Shown here piece after piece: positions 1-13,000 of a DNA stretch of 64,000 bases (its first letter is position 1; each line of letters begins with the position of its first letter). The stretch lies in NCBI GenBank assembly GCA_030248215.1, contig JASANG010001046.1, positions 62,001 through 126,000 on the forward strand. Reading direction: 5' to 3'. The notes under the pieces were generated by a model. The model did no database searches, was not told the origin of the DNA, and was given only the letters and a program-made list of their open reading frames with translations. This DNA is from Enoplolaimus lenunculus. Lineage: Eukaryota; Nematoda; Enoplea; Enoplida; Thoracostomopsidae. Both the position numbers and the translations under genes were made by a program.

Positions 1-172
1 CACTGATTAATTAGTCTGTGGATTGTAAAAAGTTTATATATATATTAATATATTATATGTGTATATATAGAACTGATTTTTACATTATGGTGGTGAAGAA
101 CTAGATTTGTTATCTGTTAATCTATTTAAATTTCGTTTCTGATTTGAGGGTTTGAATGCGTGTCTTGGCTAG

Positions 173-3100
173 TGATGTACGTTGCGTATTTGTCAATGCT
201 TTTTACGTACCCCATCACATTCATTATCATGAATGACATTCCAGTTGCATCTTCGATGATTATTGTTTGTGAACAGGTATGTTTTGTTTTCGGTTTGGTT
301 TATCATCACTGGCTTTAAATTTTTCAAATTGTTCGCGCAGCGTGGAAAACAATCATCTAGGGTACTCTAACGGTAAGCACATTAACTGTATTAATGGACC
401 ACACTGATAAAATGGTGATTACAGAAAATCTGCAGTGATTGTAGGAATTGTGTTTGATTCCGCAAAAATAAGTTCAATTTGAGGGTTTGATTAGGACCGA
501 CAACAATGGTGCGCGCAATGCGAATATTTTGTTTTCTGATTAATATTTTGAGATATTAACCTTTAGGCAATATGAGGCCGCTAATATAGCATTTGTTTTT
601 GCTTTTATTATGTGCTACGATTTTCGACGTATATAATATGTTATCGTTTATATAAACGAAGACCAGTAGTACTACATCGAATTCAGTGTTACAAGTAGCT
701 GATTTAAAGGTTCGAATGATAATGAAAATTCATGCGTTTATCCGTGAAAATATTCCGCGTGCGTATCGATATCACGAACGCGTGCAAAGAATTAAAGAAG
801 ATAGTTAGTTATTTTCAAATATATACCTAAGAGATTTTTTTGGTTTAGTGTGTCTATGAGTGAAACTCGGATCGAGTAACTGGCAATAAGCTAAAATGTA
901 ATTACCGGGAACAGTTAATATGCTAAATATGCGAGTATCCTGCTAGTTTGCAAATATAAAATGTTTTCAGCGGCACTGTTGTGTTTCTTACCCAAAACCG
1001 TACGAAACATAGTGTTATACACTGGGAAAACCAATACTGACTTGTAAAAATATAATACACTCAAATGCTATAATTATTGACATAGGTATATGCTAACTGG
1101 CGTGTGACTATTGGCTAACAATATTTTAAGTGTTCTAATTTGTAAACGCTATGTTTAATTTTCTCATGCTTGAAAACCCTATAGAAAACAGCGCACAATT
1201 GTTTATAAAAATGATAATTTCGAACTAACCTGCCGTAGTTAGCATAGGTAATATTATGGTACTTAGTCAATAGCAAACTATTTAGTTACTTTTCATTTAT
1301 CGACTTTGGAGGCTTATAAACGATTTATTCTTATTCCTCCAGCCTAAAAACCATTGCGTACGTACTAAAATTAGATTGCTTGTAACCATAATAAATCGTG
1401 AAATAATGTACAAAGTCGTACTTTAGGCTTAAGTCAAGGTGCAAATGGAACTGGATTATACCGGAATCGGAACAGCAAATTTATACCGGAATTGTAATCG
1501 AAATCGGAACTAAGAATTTTGCGACTGTCTGTACTTATAATTTGTATTTACAAATATAATATTGATTTAGGGTGTCTGTTGTCTGGCAACAATTTTCAAA
1601 AACGTCGCTTGAACAAATTGGCTATGATATCTGGTTCTGTAAAGCTAAACAGCAATCAATTATTGATAATTTAATTCATCGAAAGCAATTTAATAGAAAA
1701 ATGACACAGAATTTTTATGCAACTTATCACAACATGTAGGATTAAAACTAAAATTTCAAAATTCCGATTCGGATTGACTGCAATCTGCATCGGAACTCGT
1801 TTCTATTGTGAAACGGAATTCCGGTTGCACCATTGCTTAAACATATACAAATTAGCCTGTAGCTAGTAAACGGCTTAGCATTTTAAAACCCCAATGCGAG
1901 GTTAACCCCTCAGGATAATAAGCCTTCAAATAAAAAGTTTTCCGGACATCCGTCTTTCGGCCAGCCGAGCACATGACATAAAAAGCTTCGCGGATTTAAA
2001 TATAATTTCAACATTTAGGAACCAATACCGTGAATATTAATAACAGAACACTGCGTCAGAGATTGATTACAAATAGAGACAAATAAAGCGCATCATTCTC
2101 TGACACCTTACTTTTGTTAAATGTCATAATTGTTGAATGAGGCTTGGCACAAGTTTATTTACATGTTTTTGTTGTGTTTAGTGCAAAAAGGTGTCGAGTA
2201 TGAAAACAACCCACGTGATACGTTACACCACTGTCCAGATTTTAGCCTGTTTCTGTATTTTCTTTTTGCACCAACGCTGGTATATCGTGATAGTTATCCA
2301 CGGTATGTTTGTTGTTGTATTTAGAAACCTGGCTAATGAATTGTTTTATACATGCTAAAGATATATGTATTATGTTTGTGCGTGGGTTTGTTTCTGAACC
2401 TCAACTTAGCATCGTTAAAGTATAAGTGAATATTTAGCTGATTTTTCTATTTAACAACCATACTTAAGTTAAGTTAACTTGTAGTAAACTAACTGAAAGC
2501 ATTTTGTTCTGGCACATAGTTGGAAAAGCGAACCTACACGGTTAATACGGGATATTGACTTAAAGTAACTTCTGAACTAGTTTTAGAACGGAAAAGATAA
2601 ACTGGTCATATGTTGGCTCAAATTTTGCTCAAGTTTTCGCGTGTTTGTTTTATTGTAACTATTTGGTCACAACATTTTGCATTCCTGCTTTTCAGGTACG
2701 TTTTCTAAGTCCAAGCAAACACACATCTATGACATTGAGCGTGCCAGAATTGAAATAGTCAACGCTGATCCGTCATATATTATTTTATCAGATTATTGAA
2801 TTTAAATTTGGTATAGAGATAATACTTGTTTGTAAACTTAGCACATTACATATAGTCGGCACCTAATGTTAACTTCCATTCATTTGCAGCTGGTGTTTAT
2901 GAATTATCTCAAACTTTCATATTATAGCATTTTCAACCGGATCACGTGACACCGCGCACTTTTTTGTCTGGAATGTTTAGTTGTATTTTACCAGCATCTC
3001 TTGTTTTGCTACTTGGTTTCTTTGCCATTTTACATTCCTGGCTCAACGCGTTTGCAGAAATGTTACGATTTGGAGACAGAATGTTTTACAAGGTTCGTGA

Positions 3101-4691
3101 GACAACAAACTTTATTGTAACTTAATCGTATTCTGTAAGGCATGAATTCAGTTCGCTCGTGATGGAAAGTTGATTGTGGACCAAAACGAATTCGAACACG
3201 GTTGTTTAGCAGAAATGATTTTTGAGCCCGATGGCTATTTTATTTTTAATCATGTTGAATTATTTATTTTTTTATTGTTCTGCTCTCAGGATTGGTGGAA
3301 TTCAACGAGCTTCTCTGGCTATTATCGAACCTGGAATGTTGTTGTCCATGATTGGTTGTATGTTTACGTGTATCAAGATATTATGCATCTCTTGGTGCGT
3401 TTCACTTTATAGAAGTTTTTTTCCAATAAGATGTGAATATTTGTGTTTTTGCGGCGCATATTTAAACATGCTAATTCGCTTCATATTGCTATTAACTATT
3501 TTGAAAACATTTTCAAAACTAATACTTAAACTAGTTTTCTATTGCACTAGTGGTAAAAGAAAGAAAAAGAAAGTTTGATCATGATACAGTTCGCAAGAAA
3601 CAAGCTTATAGTACCTTCACAAACCTAACGAAAAAAGCAAAGATTTAATAAATGTACGTCTTAAGTTTGTTGTTTTTAAATGAATATCTGGCAACACTGG
3701 AAATTGCGTTTTTGTCTATTATTTTAGCAAAAAGACGAAAACACTAAAAATCGTACCCCTGCAGCGCTGTCAGTTTTCTTGTTATCTGCGTTGATTCACG
3801 AATACATCATTGGCATTGCATTGCGCTTTTTCTATCCTGTGATGTTTGTTCAATTTTTTGGGTTTGGAGGTAGATTGCTTGAGCTTATTAATCGACGTTT
3901 AAGATCTCTATAAATGGATTGCAAGAGGCACTGTTTAGCAGATGAGGTGAACGTGTATTTTGAAAATTATGCAAATAGACATGGTATGTTAAAAGTTACG
4001 CAGTGACTTGGTTTGCGTATATTAATAATACCTGAACGTATTGAAAAATTAAGTTGTTTTAATTTAGATGTTCGAAGCGTACTGTAATTTACAATGGGAT
4101 TAAGTTATTTTCAGTTTTGTTGTTCTTTGTTACTGGTAAACGTGAGAGCCGCGGTTGGAATGTTTTAATGTGGCTCAGTCTTTTTCTTGGCACCGGGCTG
4201 ATGATGTGTTTATACAGTTTTGAGTACTTCGCGCGACGGAATTGTTCTCCACATCAGGTAAGAAAGTTGCTTATCTTGTTTGGAATGCGCCGCGAAATTG
4301 TGTGCATTTAGTTTTTTTAAAAACCTTCACAGTAAATTTAATCATTCGCGCATTAATCTTATTTACTTTGAGAACCTTCACTAGGTTAGGCGATTTGGGG
4401 TGGTTCGATGTTTGCGTGAAATTGTATCTCTATTCCGTGGTTTTCAAACTAGTTGTGAACGGAAATAAACTTGCGTTTGCATTGTGTTTGTCGTACACCT
4501 CCAACTTATATAATATAACTGGTGATTACATTACTGATGCAATGGCGTCAGAGCAAAATTATACGCTGCGTTTATGTTATGATTATAATCAGCCTATGAC
4601 AGGCATGTTTGCTTTTCAGAACAACCTTGTTGATATATTGTTACCGCGTTCATTGAATTGCATTCCAAAGCCCATAATTGCTAGTGAATGA
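173..4691 (+). CDS. SOAT1: Sterol O-acyltransferase (ACAT/SOAT), 3' part of gene
   Basis: ER-membrane enzyme of the MBOAT family that esterifies cholesterol with fatty acyl-CoA. In-phase exons: 173-276, 710-803, 2182-2302, 2587-2695, 2928-3092, 3290-3394, 3728-3869, 4115-4257 and 4620-4691 (stop TGA), giving about 350 residues. Visible hallmarks are [15 protein letters not shown], then [13 protein letters not shown] joined to DWWNSTSF across an intron (the FYxDWWN motif), then ALIHEYIIG containing the MBOAT catalytic histidine, and the RRNC and LPRSLNC tail near the C-terminus. The wording is far closer to SOAT than to the related DGAT1. The N-terminal cytosolic part and first membrane helices lie left of the window. 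The boundary of the first exon listed (acceptor near 172) is the least certain. The symbol denotes the family, since SOAT1 and SOAT2 cannot be told apart here. Confidence 0.9.
1240..2000 (+). repeat. Copy of the TTATTGAGCGAAGC element body, split by a nested MITE
   Basis: Both flanks match the element at 42596-43545. The left part (about 1240-1434) has the block that includes a TTTGGAGGCTTATAAA-like stretch and the CCTAAAAACC motif. The right part (1836-2000) has the ACAAATTAGCCTGTAGCTA and CCCCTCAGGATAATA blocks, then a GGACATCCGTCTTTCGG tail. The two halves are separated by a CCGGAA-type MITE at 1435-1835. It lies in the SOAT intron between the exons at 803 and 2182. Confidence 0.6.
1435..1835. 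mobile_element. CCGG-rich hAT-like MITE nested in another repeat
   Basis: It begins CAAGGTGCAA and ends TTGCACCATTG, a diverged form of the CAGGGYGCAACCGG termini seen at 6377-6713 and 41025-41429. GGAATCGG and CCGGAATT blocks lie just inside both ends. The flanks share a CTTAA core (GCTTAAGT on the left, CTTAAACA on the right), which fits a decayed 8-bp target duplication. The element interrupts a recognisable older repeat. Confidence 0.55.
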
Positions 4692-7093
4692 AAGTTGTTG
4701 TTTATTCAACATATATTATTGTGTATTTATTAACGTTGCAATAATTTAGTGTCTTCTGCTAGCGATACAATTATGTCGTTTGTTGAAAGTATTTCGAACA
4801 CGTAAAACATAAAATGGCTTACAAACAAGACCATTAATACGGTATTGTTTGTAAAAATGCATTTGATATTGGCATAACCGAAACGTATTTCCAAAGATTA
4901 ATGTTGCAACAGGGCTTAAAAAATGGTTTGTGAACTCATTAGCACCAATTAAATATAACATTAGTTTCTTAAAATGAAATAACTATGATTGGCGTTTTTG
5001 ACATTAAGAATGAGATTGATTTGGTTGTGGCACAGTTTTGTGGATATGAAATGTCGTCAAAAATAAATTGCAAACATAAACACTTCCGTATCATTTTTCA
5101 AATCAAAAATACACTATTTTTGACACGATTCTTGATCAGATTCTGCTCGGTTGTATTGCGTTTTATAAACTTGTCTGTCTTGTCTGATACACTGCTTTAA
5201 TTTGGAAAACTTGTAAGCTTTCATTGCTGATTCCTTTTCAATAATTGCATATGCATGCATTTTTGAATACTTCTGGTCTCTTATTTCTTGACTTTGTTTT
5301 ATTGCTTTTTACATGCCAGTGAATAAGATGACAGTTTACATTGTTAAATGCCGTATTCGCCTTAAGATTGAAGGATTGTTCAATAGATATATAACTTTGG
5401 CGGAAACGGTCTATATTGTACATATTTGAATGTGCTTAACGCCCCTTGTGGTTTGGCCTACTTACCATAGCCATTTAGATTTTGTGGTGGTACAGTCAAA
5501 CCTTGACAATTTGGTTTCGTAGATATTCTATTGTATTCTGAATAGTATTTTGACAACCCACCGTTTTTGGCTTCTGTGTAATGCATTTTGATTATTTTTA
5601 TCATCAAATTACATTTATGTCGTGCCATTTTGTGTCTATCCGGTTTGGTTGGCTTTTTACTGTATTGAAATGATTTGCAAAAAATGCAGTGAGCGTTTTC
5701 ATTGTTGACTGTAGCTTGAGGTTGATTTTACATTGTACACTTATTAACTTCCTAATTAGAGTCTTACAACCCCGTGCAAATAAGTATATATTGCTTCCAG
5801 TAAAGCAAAATGTCAATAGGGTAGCGACATACTTTGAAAAAAATTTAATGCCTTCCGGCGTCATTCGCTTTCGCTCGGAATCGTATGCAATTGCGAAGTG
5901 TCATCACATGCTAATTATAATGAAAAAGTTTCTGACTTGTGGCAAATTATATACGGCGACGCTTGACAGGTATAGCCCACCCTTTTCTGTTTTTAGATCA
6001 CTTGTGGTCCGCTCACTTTGTTTATCTTCTATTTTTAAGCAATCTTGTGTTTATCACACCATTGTTTACCTTGAGCACTTAATCGATTTGGTTAATGCTG
6101 CTTTCAGGAGCGTTATGTTTTGCCGAGGGATTGCAGCTAAAATATGGGCTTAGGCTTAGAACTAATCTTTACGCGTACGTTTGCAATAGGCTTTGGCTGA
6201 TGTACTAGTCTCTTAAAAGTAGCATTGATAAATTTTTTGTGTGGTTGATCTATTTTGATTTCATCAAAGTCGAATTTAGAATTGGTTTAATTATTAAAGT
6301 TGAATAGTATGGTTTTGTATCATGGTCTGATTTGAGAGCGCCATAGCAAATTTTCCGTTGCATGCATACCTGCTAGCAGGGTACAACCGGAGGCCTGGCT
6401 CCGGCAGGAAATCGGCCTCCGGCTCCGGTATGATTTTTGCCGGAGGCTCCGTCAATTTCGGAAGTTAAACTTTGCATAATTTTGCAAAATTTATCTGTTT
6501 AACGCGTTTCTTTTTACTTTTGTCGCAATTTTCAGGAAATAATTTCCGAAATTTCGCAGAAAATTGGCGTAAAATCAAAGCTTAACAACATATTACAGAT
6601 ATTGGGCAAACTAATTCACTGTCATTTTTACTACCTAATTTCGCCTCGCCGCAGGCTCCGGAAAGTTCCCATGACTTCCGGCTCCGGTATTTTTCACCTC
6701 CGGTTGCGCCCTGCTTGCTAGATTTTCATTCTTCATACAATGTCGGTCGCATTTTATGTAAAAAATTTTTATTCTGTGTTGCAAACCATGTTATTCAAAC
6801 AGTTACTGAAGGACAGGCAGCGATAATATTTTCCGCCCAATTTATGGAAAGAATAGCGAATTTGCTAGAAATTCCACGCATTGTAGGAGTGTTGTTATTC
6901 TTATTATGGCACACTTTCAACATATTTGCACGGATAACGCATATATTGTGAAAGATTTTTCGTGATTTCTATAACGAAATCTGTTTGCGTTATTTTGATC
7001 TCTATCCGCTTGCTTTATTTTTTACTTTCCGTTTACACCCTAAGTTGTTTTATAAAAGCAGTTATTGACGTTTTATTGTTCATTAAAAGAGGT
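4692..7093. other. SOAT-HACL1 intergenic region
   Basis: I see no convincing exon here. Open frames at 4242-4691 and 5689-6153 have no family resemblance and no consistent splice context; the last 69 bases of the former are the real final SOAT exon, in its own frame. The only clear structure is the MITE at 6377-6713. The 5' end of HACL1, including any untranslated exon, must lie toward the right end of this stretch. Confidence 0.5.
6377..6713. mobile_element. hAT-like MITE, CAGGGYGCAACCGG family
   Basis: A 337-bp element with terminal inverted repeats: CAGGGTACAACCGGAGG on the left and CCTCCGGTTGCGCCCTG on the right. It is flanked by CCTGCTAG (6369-6376) and CTTGCTAG (6714-6721), an 8-bp target duplication with one mismatch. 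The CAGGG termini and 8-bp duplication are typical of non-autonomous hAT transposons. The subterminal regions are rich in CCGGCTCCGG units. There is no coding capacity. Confidence 0.85.
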
Positions 7094-10000
7094 ATGGATG
7101 GAGCCAGTGTTATTGCAGCATCACTGGCACACCAGGTACAGTTTGCGCCGACAGGTCTAATTTTAGAATTATTATGGAAAAACGAGACTTTCAACAGAAT
7201 GCTCCAAATGCCAGTTTAAGCTCCTCAACTAGAAAAAATCATTGAAACGTTTTAAGTAAAATCCAAAGACAGAATTAAATGTCTCGAAAATGTTGGTAGC
7301 ATTCGAACAAAACTACGCTTTCGTTTTAAAATGCTTTTTTGTAGATTTCAGGTATCGTATTTTGTGTTAATATTGGATATAGGTCTCGAGAGGGGGTGTC
7401 AATAATTTTGAATCAGAAAATAAAACGGTCTTAAATTTTAATTATTAAAATGTAAATTAAACTTGATTGCAGGGGATTGACGTTGTGTTTGGGATTGTTG
7501 GATTTCCTGTCATCGAAGTAGGCTACGCAGTTCAACAATATGGTGTTCAATTCATTGGAATGCGCAATGAACAAGCGGTATCTTTATTGTTTATGTATTC
7601 AAATTGATTAGCGCTAACATGGATCGTTCTTCATCTGTTGTATTATCGTTTGTCCCTAGAATCTGTACATGTCAGTTGTCACTAGTATGAAATAACGTTT
7701 TTACTAATTTAACTCCATTATATTATGAGGAATTGCAAACGTTCTTCATGAAACATAGTTGTGTAATTATAATACGTTTTGTGTAAGCATTAATTTTTAT
7801 GTTATGTTTAGGCAGCATATGCAGCACAATGTTATGGCTATTTAACTGGCAGGTATGAGATAAACATCTAATTTGGATGTAAAACATCTCCAGTCCATGA
7901 AGTCCAGCCAACAAAATGAAATCGCAACCATAACTATGTTTGTTAGATGAACAGTGCATATTCGCAGCTATTTAAGAGTAGCAAGCAATGTATCGTAAAT
8001 TTCGGAGTTTGTTTGAATCGAATACTTGGGACTTTGGGATAGCTTTATTGAAATCCTTTTTTCTCAATGTATACATATGAGTTGTAAAATTTTAGCTTCT
8101 GTAGATCTAAATGCTTTAGCCTCTAGGTTTAACATTATTTATTCGTTTAGACCTTCTGTTGTGCTGGTTGTATCGGGACCAGGTTTACTTCATACTATTG
8201 GTGGTTTGGCAAATGCTGCAAGTAATGGCTGGTAAGCAGTATGTTTACGTTATGTTACTTTGCTGTTAGGCATATGCTTTGTACATCACAATCTATAGTT
8301 ATTTTCACGAACAGTTTTCTCAGGCTACATCTCTACATGTTGTTTTAACCCAAAGGATGAGAATAGCAAATCGATCTTCGTCAGTTCATTTTTTCTCTCG
8401 CATATTTTCCCGCAACACCTGGCAAGAGTTAGAAAACTGTTCGCGCCTCACTAACATTTCTAAACAGGCTGTTTTTGTCTACGAAAGCACATATTTCATA
8501 CTTTGTTGATGTAGTTACTAACATTTTTGAAGAATGTCATAATTTTTTCAGGCCGGTGATTGTTATTGGAGGATCATCTGATCAAGACCAGGAAGAAATG
8601 GGGGCGTTTCAGGAATGGCCACAGGTTAGTAAAATGGCTTTGTAAGAGCACGGATTCAAACCATGAATGTTATACAGTAATGCACTTCTTTTTCTTATTA
8701 AATTCTCAAAACGTATGAAGGTATTTCTGTTCGTTTATGTTAAAATTGTTTTAACGCTTTAAAATGCTGGCAGGTAAAATATAGCCTTGGCCAAATCCTG
8801 AACGAGGATGAGTGTCGCTATGTGGAAAATATCTATACTCCACGAATTTGGTTTTTGATTTTTAAAGGTTCGCTTGTTTACTTGAGTGCATAAGATTTGG
8901 ATTTCATGGTTTTCTTGCGTGCGTAAGATTTGAATTTCAAGGTTGCTATGTTAACCGGTTCCGCTGCCGTTGAAATTTCATAACATGTTTTTACCTATTT
9001 TATTCGCTTCACTAGTAGCAACCAATCGGATGTTGCTTATTGTAACATTGTTGGCAATTTTGAATTGTGCCACAGGTTGAAGCTGCGAGACCATATTGCA
9101 AGATGTCTGCTAGACCTCATTCGATATCAAACATTCCGTTTCTTGTGGAAAAAGTATGTATGTTTAGTTTTTTGTTTTGTTCACTTAATATTTTGTGCGC
9201 GTATGCGCATATGTTTGTAGCACATTAGTATAAGTCGTTGGTATGACGATATAACAGCGAAATTTTAATATTTAAGGCTGTTCGAGTAACAACATACGGC
9301 AAACCCGGTGCTGCTTACATTGATATACCTGGAAATTTTGTGACTGGTGTCGCCAGTTGTGATATTAGGTATGTTATTTAAGAACATTTGTTTTTGCTCA
9401 GTTATTATACTGTGAGTGTCCATATCATTTCAATTATTGCTTGTGTAAAAGTGGACCCATAACCAGTTGTGTTAGTATAGCTTTCTTAATTTTGCTTGTT
9501 ACCAGCTAATTTTTGGTTTCAGACAGCTGCCAAAAGTACCGCTTCCGCCAAAAATTTGTCCGCCACTAAGTTGTGTACAGTATGGTGTGGAAGTTTTGAC
9601 ATCTGCGCTACGGCCGCTTATGATTGTTGGAAAAGGTAAACCAGTATTGGATTTTATGCGGTTCAGTTGGCAGAGCCAGAACTTCAAGTGTTTGCTGCGA
9701 AGCCAGAATTTCGGAAATTTGGGTTACATTCTATAAAAGTTTCGAAGTATTTCAACCAAATAAGGAAGTTCCTAAAATCCTGGACAAAGATCACAAATAG
9801 GGTTTGAAGCCTAAAACCACCCTAGCCACGTCGTTGGAGCTAGTTGCTATTTTTTCTGTTTTTGTTCAAAGGAATATGGGTAGATAGATATGTAATGTCA
9901 TCGTGGTGTGCATACATATATAGGTTGTGCTATGAGCAACGCCAGTGCAAGCCTGCGTCAACTTGTTGAACTATACAATTTGCCATTTCTGCCAACTCCA

Positions 10001-13000
10001 ATGGGAAAAGGTGTTCTACCTGACGATCATCAAAACTGTGTAGCTCAAGCGCGCTCCTAGTAGGTTGTGTATTGGTTTTTTTAAGATCTAACTTTCGAGT
10101 AACAATGTTAAAAAAGTTGGTCAATTATCATACGTAATGTATTGATATGTAGTATTGTTAAATGTAATGGCGTGTGTCTTCTTTTCGGCCATATTCTGCG
10201 ATCAATCATTGTTGGAAATCTGATAACCTTTGATTATAATCAAGCTACAAAGATTTGATGGTGTTCTTGTTTATTGGTAATACCTTTGTATTAATTATGG
10301 TAAATTTTGTGTTTTAGGCAGTGTGTGATAGTCTAATTTTGATAAATTAATGTCATACGGTCAATACCGGGCATTGAATAAAGTTATCTTAATAAAGTAT
10401 GTATTTTTTAGAATCTTGTGTTACAACTACTTTGTTATAGTGTTTTACAAAATGCTGATGTCGTTCTCCTGTGCGGTGCGCGCTTAAACTGGATTTTGCA
10501 TTTTGGAAAACCGCCGCGTTTCGCTGCAAATGTCAAAATTATTCAGGTTGTGTTAAATATTTTTCAGAATTAGTGTTGACGTATATAACTGAAGTAAGGT
10601 TATTTCATGATGGTAAACAGTTCACAGCCAGGAAAACTGAGCTTTGTCGCAGTTTTCTCACTCAATCTTATGGTATAACATTACACTTTCTCAGAAAGAC
10701 TAGCAGCAGCGAATATCTTGCAGTTTTCTTGCGAAAATCGTTGTCAACGGGCAGTATGGCTTTTGTTTTCAAGTTTTCAACGTCACGTACATATGTAGTA
10801 ACTCGCTAGTACTTGTTTGTACGTGGTCGTTTTTGTGCTGTATCATTAAAATTTTGTTGTGATTTTTAATGAAATCATTATTATTGTTTGTGCTTAACAA
10901 GGGCATAGTGAGTATTTTGGAAAAATAGGTGCGTACGAATTTCGAAATGGATTAGTGTGTTGTAAACTGAAACCGTGTCTAGAAGCCCCTATACAAAAAT
11001 CCCGAAGATGGAATGACTTGTGAATCCCACCGCTCATGACGGCTGCCGAAACAATAAACAATATTTGTTCAGCTTGATTTTGTGCCAGAAGAACTTCATC
11101 AAAACGTTGCTGCAGAATCGGTATTGTGTGGCGATATTGATTGCTCTGTCAGAATGGTACATTTTTGTGAATAGTATTGGATTCTTAAGTGTAACGTGCA
11201 AATTATATATTTATTTGCCTTAGCTGAACTTTTGCTTGTCGGCGTAATTAGTATTCAACATGACTTCTCATCTATGCGTTAGAGGTGCTGCCGGGTTGCG
11301 GAATGGGCTGCCGCACCCCAAATGCCCAGCAGACAATTCAATTTTTACCATGAAAAATTTACCGATATCCACTTGAAAAGCGTATTTAAGATGTGTTTTT
11401 GGCGAAAACATCCTGGGAACGCTAGTGCTGTGTACATGTGACATAGCGAACAGTGTCAATTTTAATTATACTACGTAAAACTTATAATAGCTTATGTAAG
11501 TCTGAGATCTGTTATATGATTGAGTTTAATCTAAAAGGGAACGTTCGTTTTGGAGCTGTTTAATAGTTTGTCATTTGAGTTTTTGTTTGTGAGTGGCTGT
11601 TACGCTATATTAAATGTGTTATCAGTGTGCTTATAAACATTACTGGTTACTGCAATAAACACCAGAAGCAGTGTTCGGAATTTATGAACTAAGTAAAGTA
11701 AACTTGTTGTATGTAATAAATGCTATATTGGAGCTGTGTTTATTATTGTTTTAGCTTTTAGACTCTATGCGTTCGCTTCAAATTGACAATTCGTGGTGGG
11801 TTGACATAAAAAAGGCGAGAAATAAAAATGCTATGGCAATCCAAGTATGTGTTGCGTTTAAATGTACATAATTTATATATTGTGCTGTACAGTTTAGTTC
11901 CATCCCTATTGTTACAGCTAAGTTGTGCTTTGCGTACTGTAGTGTAAGGATTAAGAAGATTTTTTGTTAGGTTCAAACCGAATCTTTAAGTTTCTGGGAT
12001 AGAAGTAGAAATTGAATTTTGCGCACACATGTGTTCAATTATAGACTGATTTTTGTTCATTTTGTTTTTACAGTAGTAAAATTTGTGTCAAAAATATATG
12101 CATAATAATTTAGGGAATGATTGAAGATAAAAGTCAACCGCTCAATTACTATGCCGCGTTTGAGCCAGTAAGCACTATTAGTGTTTGATTTTTAAGTTGT
12201 TAAATCAAACATTTCTTCAGTGGCATTCCGGAGATTTAATATTGTGTTTTGCGTAAAATAATATTAATATCGTCGTTTCCTTGGGCATTATTGTTTAATA
12301 TAGTACCCGGAGCCTTGTCATTTTGATGTGTGTAATCTGGTATTAATATAGTATGTAAGTGGCAAAAGTAATGCTGTATAAAAGAAAGCGAGCATGTTTT
12401 GTCCGCACAACTTAATATTTTAACGTTATCAACAGAAAAACTGATTTTTCAATAGCACTAACTTCTGATAGTCGTTAATTATTAAACCGCGGAAAAGTTT
12501 TTACTATGCTACTACTGAATTATTTACCGGTTTTTATTATTTTTTCAGATCCGTAAATTGCTGCCGCGAAATGCATTTGTAGTGAATGAAGGGTCAAATA
12601 CAATGGATATCGGGCGGACGATGTTGCCAACTTTTCTTGCCAAACAAAGGTTAAAATTTTGTACTCAACTAGCCTAGTTATGCAAGTCTGGATCAAAATG
12701 TATTAACTATGAATGCATTAAAAAGATTTTATCTTATTGTATTTCAAGTTTGACTCGATTTTCAGACTTGACGCAGCAACGTTGGGGACAATGGGGGTTG
12801 GCGTTGGATTTGCTATCGCTGCTGCTCTTTATGCTCGAGAGCATGAGAATGAACCCGTGATTTGCATACAAGGGGATAGTGCGTTTGGGTTCTCTGGAAT
12901 GGAACTTGAAACCGTTGTAAGGTTAGTTACTAATACCAAGAGTAGATTATCATTCTTCAACAAAAGTATGCACCTAGGAACATTCTGTCTGGGTGTCTGG

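Noticed and set aside
3170-3412. First impression of a DGAT1 gene from the FGDRxFYxDWWN motif
   Set aside because: The surrounding text ([42 protein letters not shown]) is specifically SOAT-like.
5689-6153. 154-aa plus-strand frame between SOAT and HACL1
   Set aside because: No domain, membrane or splice support; consistent with chance.
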